Below are positions 56,077-64,000 of a stretch of DNA of 64,000 nt, in pieces (the stretch's first letter is position 1; each line of letters begins with the position of its first letter). The stretch is taken from assembly GCA_036924085.1 (NCBI GenBank), contig JAVGWX010000004.1, positions 82,176,941 through 82,240,940 of the forward strand, given 5' to 3'. The stretch comes from Ariolimax columbianus (Eukaryota; Mollusca; Gastropoda; Stylommatophora; Arionidae). The notes beneath the pieces are model-generated. The model was not told where the DNA came from. It saw nothing but the letters and a program-made list of their open reading frames with translations, and did not search any database. A program made the position numbers and the translations under genes.

Positions 56077-57364
56077 GTTTAGAATACAGATTTCTAGTTG
56101 AGGAAAATGTATTGGTTGTCAAGGTCATGATAAAAGACACACTGAAAAACTACACAATTAGATTTTAGTTTTAGAAGGTTCTTGTGTTGAATTTATTTGT
56201 TCAAATACGGAAAAAATAAACAATTTTAAATATTATATGCATATTATCTCGACTGCACCTTAATAGTCCGACAACTTTGGAAAGAGACATGTGACATTCT
56301 GACATATGATGAAAGGATGCTTAGAGCAAAAAATTTGAAAATCACTGATTTAGGCTTTAAGTCGTTAAAAAGTTGTATAATATTATTTCTGCCCACAAAT
56401 TCTACCAGAAATCTAAGTGAACTTGTGCAACTTTTCAATCCAGAGCAAATTTGTTGAATAATTTTATTTTATTCGATTGCATATCTTCTTAGTTGTTTCA
56501 CTTTTAAACCTTGGGGCATTGAGGCCCTTTTTGTTTATACTCGCAATCGAATATACAGACAAACATGCGATTGACATTCATGCTGGGCCAGAATTTTGTT
56601 ATCTTCACAACTTTTGACCAGACAGCTAAATTTTCTGCTCTTTTTTTAATTTCACCATCCAAGACACCTTTTACTTATGCACATAGCTTCTGAGTTTATT
56701 GTTCATCTCCTATAGAACTAGGTATCTTCCTTAAGGCAATGGGATGATTTAGTTGTGACAAATGTACATTATAAACCAAAAAATGTCAGCCCTTATCACA
56801 GCTAGTCCCAGGTGAGCTGCCACATCATGATGATGGTAAGCAGACCCTGATATAACCAAAAGGACTCAGTCTGTGGGTGGTGACAATCACTTTAGCTTGG
56901 CAACTATTTTAACCCATGATACGTAGCCTTGCCAAAGCCCCAAACAACAGCCAGACTGGAAATGTTTGGACGGCCCATATCAATCCACCCAAATAAGTGT
57001 TTTTACTATAATTTAGACAAACTGTACCATATCAAAGAGTGGCTATAATATTGTAGTTTGAAGTAGGGATGCACATATATTTTTACTATTAGCCCAAATG
57101 TGAATGGAAGATTTTTAACTATTCGACCAGAAACAAAAAGTACGTGAACGTTTTTTCAGTTTGCATGGTTCTCACAACTGTCAATCTGTCATTATATTGT
57201 CCGATATTCTGCAGGATTGAGTTTCATATATTGACATTTAAAATAATTTTGTTTCCCTTGTTCGCCTTTTTTCTAAGCTTATGAGCTTTGAGGAAGTCGT
57301 TATAGCTGAAAGGGAGAGGTAAGAAGCTCACCTCTCAATGAACAAACAAAAGTGTGATATGGTA
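56077..57364. other. HIPK intron 1, unassigned part
   Basis: AT-rich intron sequence. The only structure recognised is the exon 1 fragment copy at 56879-56930. Confidence 0.5.
56879..56930 (+). pseudogene. partial duplicate of HIPK exon 1 inside intron 1
   Basis: GGTGACAATCACTTTAGCTT GGCAACTATTTT-AACC-ATGATACGTAGC matches exon 1 at 54059-54110 (residues 96-112, [17 protein letters not shown]) with about six mismatches and one missing T, which breaks the frame. It has no splice sites in register. The homology stops abruptly on both sides. Confidence 0.85.
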
Positions 57365-57670
57365 GGTGGTTTGAATTGCACAAATTTCAAGCGTCCTCTT
57401 GTCTCAAGGGAGAAGAGACTGGAGATGGACCATAAACTTTGGTGCTCCAGTGTACATTTTATGCAAGTAAAAGAACCAATGACAGATGAAAATTGAAACG
57501 GTCATACTGTTAGCTACTGTTTCTGCAAAAATTCTGAAAGTAACAAAATTCCAATAGTGGCCTTCATGAAAGCCAAAAGGTGGCAGCCCCTCCATCATGC
57601 AAAGGCACAATAGGACAGTCATCTGGTTGTATGCACACTAGATTGCAAGTATATATGGAAAGACCTCCAC
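57365..57670 (+). repeat. family F
   Basis: GGTGGTTTGAATTGCACAAA (box B-like region), GTAAAAGAACCAATGACAGA, CCCTCCATCATGCAAAGGCA, CTAGATTGCAAGTATATATG, GACCTCCACAGGG. The uninterrupted counterpart of 50695-51425. Confidence 0.65.
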
Positions 57671-57674
57671 AGGG

Positions 57675-57990
57675 TTGTTGTTGTTTGCGAATGCCCACAA
57701 TGAGTAGGTCTACTCTTTTTTGTGCCTTGAAAAGGATGTTAAGTGACGGGTTGCAATATCTTTCCTGACATCCCGAGTGTGCTGATGAAGGTGTGCCAGG
57801 TCCTCCAGACAGTTGTGCTATGCTTGGTGTCATTTGCGTGTCGCTCGCTCACTACTACGGAGATCATGTCAATCCCTCACCTCGTTAGCCAGGCTGCCAC
57901 GAAACAGCCCATTTCCAGGGAGGGCTGCGAGGAAGCCGAGGTGAGGTTCTTGATCAATATATTTTGCCTGATCAGATGTTAGTCTTCGTC
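57675..57990 (-). repeat. family E
   Basis: GTTGTTGTTTGCGAATGCCC, GGGTTGCAATATCTTTCCTG, TTGTGCTATGCTTGGTGTCA, CACTACTACGGAGATCATGT, ATTTTGCCTGATCAGATGTT: parallel to 9664-9998 along the whole length. Confidence 0.85.
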
Positions 57991-58099
57991 CCCCTCCAAA
58001 GATGTAGAGGAGGATGTGAGCAGTGCCACTAGCCACTTTGTTATGGTGCCACCACTATTTGAAATATGATTTTAACCCATAACAATTTCACTACCTTAG

Positions 58100-58306
<207 letters not shown>

Positions 58307-58436
58307 TGAGTAGGGATTGTTGAGATGTTTGTTGACCATTATAGTGCATGTAATGCTAATGTCAGAACTTTTTTGTCTTCTGATAAATTTACAATGCCAC
58401 TTAAAGTACCATCAAAAGGACCCAAAGATGCAGTAG

Positions 58437-58725
58437 TGAATAAGCTGCCAGCAGCCAATGAATCATAGCTGGCTGCTTGCATCAGGGTCAGCGAAGCATA
58501 ACTAACCTAGACCCTATTCTACCTTCAAGTAATGACCCTGGAAACAGGCTCCACCGAAATAGTTTGGCTAAGAGAATACATATCACAGATGGAAGCAAAA
58601 CTGGTTCCCAAAATTGCAGTGCTGGAATCGGTGTAGTTGGGCCAAAAAGCGCAAATAAATATCTCAGCCTTGCTAAAAACTACTCCACAGCATTCTTTTT
58701 AGCACAAATACCAGAAAGAAATAAA
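58437..58725 (+). repeat. SINE-B
   Basis: In HIPK intron 2: GCTGCCAGCAGCCAATGAAT, CTTGCATCAGGGTCAGCGAA, GGAAACAGGCTCCACCGAAA, GCGCAAATAAATATCTCAGC. Together with the next copy it forms an inverted pair. Confidence 0.7.
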
Positions 58726-58729
58726 GAAT

Positions 58730-58950
58730 TGTCTTCTGTGTTGTTTGTCCTGGAAATGCCGTTGTGTTATGTTAGGTCATAGTTTACAACGGCCTTGCTA
58801 TATCTGCATGTTTCTACGTGACACGTCTGATTTCCTCGCAGCTTATTTTCAATCCCCATTCTTCTCAGCCATCCTACATGAGTACAGTCTGTGCCCAGGG
58901 CTGCCACTTGTAGGCGGAATATCATCTTGTGCAGCTCTGCTTGTCTGACC
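58730..58950 (-). repeat. SINE-B, inverted neighbour
   Basis: GTCTTCTGTGTTGTTTGTCC, GTCATAGTTTACAACGGCCT, CACGTCTGATTTCCTCGCAG, GTGCCCAGGGCTGCCACTTG. Immediately adjacent to the previous copy in the opposite orientation. Confidence 0.65.
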
Positions 58951-59234
58951 ATATCCCAAGCAGTCGACTAGCCTCATTCTGCCACTTAACAGTGATCCAG
59001 TGGCAGGTGTTGTAGGAGGTGAAGTGTTAGAGACTTTATTGTGCTTGGTGAGGTTAGACCCAAGGCAGGTAATGCTGCTGTTGTTGCTACTGATCCAGTG
59101 GCACTCTGGCTCTTCGTTTGGCCCAATGCAACTTATCTTCACATGTTAGTACCTAACAAAATGTTCCTTTTATTTGGCCTCAAAGGAAGAAGCATTATTT
59201 GTACATTGTTTAGCGCCTGCCACTCAAAGAGATG
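58951..59234. other. HIPK intron 2, unassigned
   Basis: Nothing recognised. Confidence 0.4.
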
Positions 59235-59430
59235 ATGATCAACCGTTTGCAAGTGTGTGTATACAGCTGGTACTCTGTAATGTGTTGTGGTTGGATTCTT
59301 TTCAGGTGTTTAAGTGGGGTGTATTGTGTTCGTAGCCAGAAAATGTTCTGATCCCTCATGGGTTGTTTGATTTTGTCATTTGGGTTGGGGCTTACCAATT
59401 GTCTGTAGACATCCATCCCTGTGTTTCCCA
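59235..59430 (-). pseudogene. LINE C-terminal fragment
   Basis: Minus-strand NPNDKIKQPMRDQNIFWLRT QYTPLKHLKRIQPQHITEYQ has the (F/W)LRTxxxxLxxHL pattern that follows RNase H in several LINEs of this window. Short and weak. Confidence 0.4.
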
Positions 59431-59514
59431 TGGACTATCAGTTTAGCCAAGTATCCCTGTTTTTTTTATGGGTTGCTTGTTAGTAGGGTTGTTGCTAGTG
59501 TGATTGCCAGGTGT

Positions 59515-59710
59515 GTCTTAACTTAACATCTTTATACTAGTTTAGAAGAGACTGCGGAGTCTGTTTACAACCAGTTTCTTGGAGGGTGGTTAACCGATGT
59601 GTGAGTCCATCTTCATAGACTCAAAACACTAGAGCAAAGTAGACCTGCAGTCTGATAGGCACCCATTATGCTGCTCTTAACAAACCACAATGGCTGGTGT
59701 AATGCCATGT
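59515..59710 (-). repeat. SINE-D, 3' half
   Basis: Plus strand CTTAACATCTTTATACTAGT TTAGAAGAGACTGCGGAGTC (tail and palindrome), then TTCTTGGAGGGTGGTTAACC GATGTGTGAGTCCATCTTC and GCTGCTCTTAACAAACCAC, the reverse complement of the SINE-D end. Confidence 0.8.
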
Positions 59711-60074
59711 TACACAGTTTGTCGCCTCTTACGACATGCTTTCTGTCCGGCAGTAGTGCTATTTTCGCCTTTTGTCATACACAAAAACCCTGCAGACCAC
59801 TTGGGACTAACAGTGTCCTGGCATACACTTCTGAGTAAAAGTCTTCACTGTTATCAATCTTCATTTTTAGAACATGGGGTACTCAAATCTGAAGGTAGTG
59901 GGTTAGGTGACGGGGAGATTTCATTCTATACGTAATGGGAGAATAAGTTAAGAATCCCTGGCTGACTCATCAAACTGTTTAAATGCTCATTTTACCAATT
60001 GTTTGTTGAATAAATGGGCTTCACAATTAGTCTGGCTTAAGGATTGGCTTTACAATTAGTCTGTGGTTGAATTT
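59711..60074. other. HIPK intron 2, unassigned
   Basis: No feature recognised. Confidence 0.4.
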
Positions 60075-60929
<855 letters not shown>

Positions 60930-61240
60930 ACCTGACCGACATGTTGACCGACTTGGAGTTGTTCATGGAGCAGACTACCTCATCCTGTTTTTGGAACCCG
61001 CTTGTACGGGTGGTGGGTTACAGTGGCTCTTCTTACATCCTAAGGCGTACTTCAGAAGTTGGACTGAGGTCCTCGTGTTTACAGTGTTATGTGAGCCTCT
61101 TCAGCAAGCTCACCGCTATTGGGATTACAGCGTTAATCCCCAAGATTGCGGTAACACAGCCTAGATTCATTCGTGGGGGGGGGGGGGGGGTGTCTTGATC
61201 AGTATGTTCCACCTGACCCTGATGTTGCTCTTCACTTCCA
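60930..61240 (-). repeat. family E, diverged
   Basis: GTGGTGGGTTACAGTGGCTC, TCTTACATCCTAAGGCGTAC and, past a G-run (61177-61190), TGATCAGTATGTTCCACCTG ACCCTGATG correspond to landmarks of the other family E copies. Only the ends align well. Confidence 0.4.
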
Positions 61241-61300
61241 CCCCATCCTGTAAAGCTATGTGCGCAGAAACATAAGCATATATGGGCAAGGGACCACTGT

Positions 61301-61430
61301 CGAAGACGGATGTGTCGGACTGAAAGGTGCAAATGTCGCATTCCGTTCTCTGGACTGCATCCTACTTTGCTACTTGCAAAGCCCTGTTTAGGGCTTGGTA
61401 GCGGAAGATTAAGAATGAGCGCAGAAGATG
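61301..61430 (+). repeat. SINE-A, 5'-truncated
   Basis: TGTCGAAGACGGATGTGTCG GACTGAAAGGTGCAAATGTC, an internal gap, GCATCCTACTTTGCTACTTG and GCGGAAGATTAAGAATGAGC with a GAAGATGAAGATG tail. Confidence 0.85.
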
Positions 61431-62390
61431 AAGATGGGCAAGGGAAATATAAAAGTAAGTAGCATGTCCTTTGCACTACGTCGCTTCTTACGACCACCAG
61501 CCTATTAGGCTATTATTAGTTTCTTGGCAGGTGTGCAGAACGAAAGGTTGCCATTACTTTCCGTACAGGGAGGAGAGAAAAAAACACATGTCTGCCAAAC
61601 TGAACACGATCGTGATTTGGACCGGGTGGGTTGGGATTGTGAAATGGGTGTTTCACCTATAGGCCATGCAGCCTCCTTAGTGAAATACGGTGGAACCAAA
61701 TGTGCCTGTTGCAAACACTTGTGCTTCACAGGAAGCTACCATTTTTGAAATAGGCTATAAAAAAATATACATCACTGCATTGTGGGCAGAACTATAGGTG
61801 CTAAGTGTCTCATCAAATGGTAAAGGATATTTATGGTTCCAATTTTCACTGGTTCTACACTCTCCTGCTCTGTCCTCTCAAGTGACACTAATGTTTGACT
61901 AATGTTTTATTCGTGTTTTTTTCTTTCATCACTTGATTTACTAGAGCAGTGTCTTGTAATGTGTGTTGCGCCTTATGGCACAGTGCATCCAGCTTCAACA
62001 CCACATTTTGTTATGGGTTTACTTCACATAGAGGCACTACCTTACTAAAAACCCAACTTATTTATGTTTGGGTCGGGGACTGTGTCACTATCCACTTCAC
62101 TACGCACTCCCAGAACTGTTATTTGATGTTAAGCCCCTAGAGCTTGTGGATCGCTTTCTTCTTCGATCAGCTGATGCTATGCTTCTAGCCTGGTGGGGTT
62201 CACGAAGGAGATTGCCTGCCCTGCACACCTTTTCAAGCTTGGCCAGACTGCCTTTTCTTGGTCTGTATAAATGAGTGGGCCACTAATTCATGAATATCAG
62301 TGTTATCATCCAAAAGGTGTTTATGGATTATTTGATTTCTGAATGTCCAAATATCCATATCAAGTGCCCCCAATGTATGTACAGATGGAT
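61431..62390. other. HIPK intron 3, unassigned
   Basis: A faint SINE-C-like stretch at about 61955-62050 (GTGTTGCGCCTTATGGCACA GTGCATCC). Otherwise unique. Confidence 0.4.
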
Positions 62391-62394
62391 CAGC

Positions 62395-62705
62395 AACAAG
62401 GGCCGATGATGCAGCACAATTAATGAGTTGACAGCAGCCAGCAACTCATAGCCTGTTGCTTGCATCAGGGGCAGTAAACCTGAGCTGACCAAGATCCTAT
62501 TCTGTTTCCAAATATCGGCACCGGAAACAAGCTGCACTAGTTTAGTCAGAATTAGGGATCATAGCCGGAAGGTAAACGCAGAGTATCCACAAAAAAAAGC
62601 CAGCTGATACCGAATGTATCGGCCGAAAGGTGCAGATATCGCAGCTTAGCTGTATACTATGACAACATCCTTTTCAAGACGAACGCCAAAGAAAAAGGAT
62701 AATCA
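62395..62705 (+). repeat. SINE-B, most complete copy
   Basis: GATGCAGCACAATTAATGAG, GACAGCAGCCAGCAACTCAT, GGAAACAAGCTGCACTAGTT, GTATCGGCCGAAAGGTGCAG, ATCCTTTTCAAGACGAACGC. Confidence 0.78.
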
Positions 62706-62734
62706 ATAGAGGATGGCTTAAAAAAAAAAAATAG

Positions 62735-63235
62735 TGTATACAAAGAAATCTAGCTGTGGCAACGGGAATCTTTTCAAGTAACTTGATATCAGAGGTCTTG
62801 AAAACTGCAGCAGAAGTTCTAATGAGAGATGAAAACACAGACAGATGAATGGTATTCTTCACAGATGTGCTGTCAGTGATTGTGACACTGGGTTGGCCAA
62901 ATAAATTCAAACCTAAAGGGTGTAAGAGTAATAAATATATCGCCTGTTCAAGATTGTTGTGATATGATACAGTGGATTCCAACTCATTGCAACATTTTTG
63001 GAAATGCCGAGACTGGCAGACTAGTAAAGGAAGTTGGAAAGTTACCTCAACCAGATGTATGTATAACAAATGAAGAGGCCAAGAGGTTTACCAGGTGTAG
63101 ATACAGGAACAAGTGGGGAAGGAGAGCACACAGCTGCATTAACCAAATGAAGCATATTACCAGCTCAACATAGGTAAATAGATGATAATCTTTAGACTCG
63201 GCACAGGGCATAACATCTTGAGATACCATGTAGTC
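62735..63235 (+). pseudogene. LINE RNase H remnant
   Basis: ATGIFSSNLISEVLKTAAEV, MVFFTDVLSVIVTLG (second Asp region), then in another frame IQWIPTHCNIFGNAETGRLV and VCITNEEAKRFTRCRYRNKW, with RLGTGHNILRYHV-like sequence at 63195. It belongs to the same broad family as the 36.8 kb element but is much older (stops and frameshifts throughout). Located in HIPK intron 3. Confidence 0.7.
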
Positions 63236-63284
63236 AACAAACTAAGGATACAAATGAATGTAGAAAGCACATATTTTTTATTTT

Positions 63285-63500
63285 TTGCATTTGCTTTATT
63301 TTACTGTTCTCTAAGGTGATGTGTGTTACACTATGTTTTTATTTTGCGCCTGTCGGCCCAGTGTGTCCGACTTTGGCATGCATTTTATGTAAGGGTCTGC
63401 TTCCTCCTGCATTTTCTAAGGGTTTGCTTCCCTGGGGTAAAGGGGGGGCGCTCAGCATCTTCAGATTGAGAGTCGTGTCACTTAACTACTAGTTCTGTAG
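63285..63500 (-). repeat. SINE-C, diverged
   Basis: TTTATTTTGCGCCTGTCGGC CCAGTGTGTCCGACTTTGGC and GGGTCTGCTTCCTCCTGCAT are well kept. The box B region is partly deleted at a G-run, and the head ends in GTGTCACTTAACTACTAG. Confidence 0.8.
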
Positions 63501-64000
63501 TTCATGTTCTACCATGTCACGTGCTCGGACCGTCCAGAATTTTGTGTCTCCGTCTTTCCTACATGGAATTTTGCCTGTTATACATAAAACATTTTTCACT
63601 GCCCATTATATGTGCGAAAAACACCTATAACTAGTGCGATTCTTGGTAAGCCCTATGAAGATACCAATAACAGCTTCAGGCTGACCACTGCATTCTTGGG
63701 ATTTATTCAAGTTAATGTCTGTAAGTGTAAGTAGAAGACATATCCCCACTTCTCCAACTTTGTAAGCCAACATTTCAGCTTTTTTAATTGCAAAACTTAA
63801 CATGATGATGGCAGTAGATCCACACAAGCCCATTGTTCTCTCCTGCTTCTTATTATTCTGAAGCAAGGGTTAGTCAGAGATTGACAATGCCCTGTTTAAT
63901 TCTGTCAGCTATTTCAGAGGTGGTGGTTGTTACGGATCCAGCAGCAGGTAGGCTCTCATCCTTCAGTCCAATGCCATGTAATGGTCGTATCTGCACGTGT
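63501..64000. other. HIPK intron 3, unassigned
   Basis: Unique sequence to the window edge. No exon-like similarity to the remainder of the kinase was found. Confidence 0.4.

Noticed and set aside
58560..58700. RNase H-like start (ITDGSKTGSQNCSAGIGVV)
   Set aside because: The stretch lies within a SINE-B copy and aligns with other SINE-B copies at the DNA level; the TDGSK resemblance is probably chance.

Overview
This is a window of animal nuclear DNA. It contains part of a single intron-containing kinase gene, and otherwise mostly repeats: at least six families of short dispersed elements, several clades of non-LTR retrotransposon (LINE), two mariner DNA transposons, minisatellites and very long microsatellites. 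I see no prokaryotic gene organisation. The high density of tRNA-like SINEs, RNase H-bearing LINEs, RTE-like LINEs with GAT tails and CR1-like LINEs suggests a lophotrochozoan, most likely a gastropod mollusc. That placement is an inference from repeat style and the invertebrate kinase sequence, not a demonstrated identification.

Layout. 0-6 kb: a 28/31-bp minisatellite, then fragments of the commonest short element (called SINE-A here) with GAA tails, one carrying a tandemly expanded 3' end. 6-9 kb: GATA and GAT microsatellites, the latter sitting on the 3' end of an RTE-like LINE. 9-17 kb: SINE copies, pyrimidine-rich minisatellites, TA and GT tracts and an RNase H remnant. 17-20.1 kb: two mariner copies, the second with an almost pure coding minisatellite inside its transposase. 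20.4-25.9 kb: LINE remnants, including a CR1-like element with a palindromic 3' tail and an RNase H remnant split by a SINE with a target-site duplication. 26.7-34.5 kb: SINEs, a fold-back mariner HTH fragment, LINE ends and CT-rich and GATG-rich arrays. 34.9-38.9 kb: LINE fragments, including an RTE-like element interrupted by an RNase H-type LINE with an 11-bp target-site duplication. 39-53.5 kb: sparser, AT-rich DNA with a weak promoter candidate, two perfect palindromes, more SINEs, a second copy of the RNase H-type LINE and a Tx1/L1-like LINE on the minus strand.

The gene. From 53,759 to beyond the right edge lies a homeodomain-interacting protein kinase (HIPK) on the plus strand. Three exons are visible (53,759-54,697; 58,100-58,291; 60,419-60,600). 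They encode 432 residues, from the N-terminal regulatory region through the kinase N-lobe, catalytic loop, DFG and activation loop. The rest of the gene is downstream. Intron 1 uses a GC donor, and a 52-bp copy of part of exon 1 lies inside it. Intron 2 ends in a 47-bp tandem array whose last unit contains the splice acceptor.

The most informative content beyond the gene is the network of relationships among the mobile elements: SINE tails matching LINE tails, nested insertions with clear target-site duplications giving a relative chronology, and microsatellites or minisatellites that grew out of element ends.
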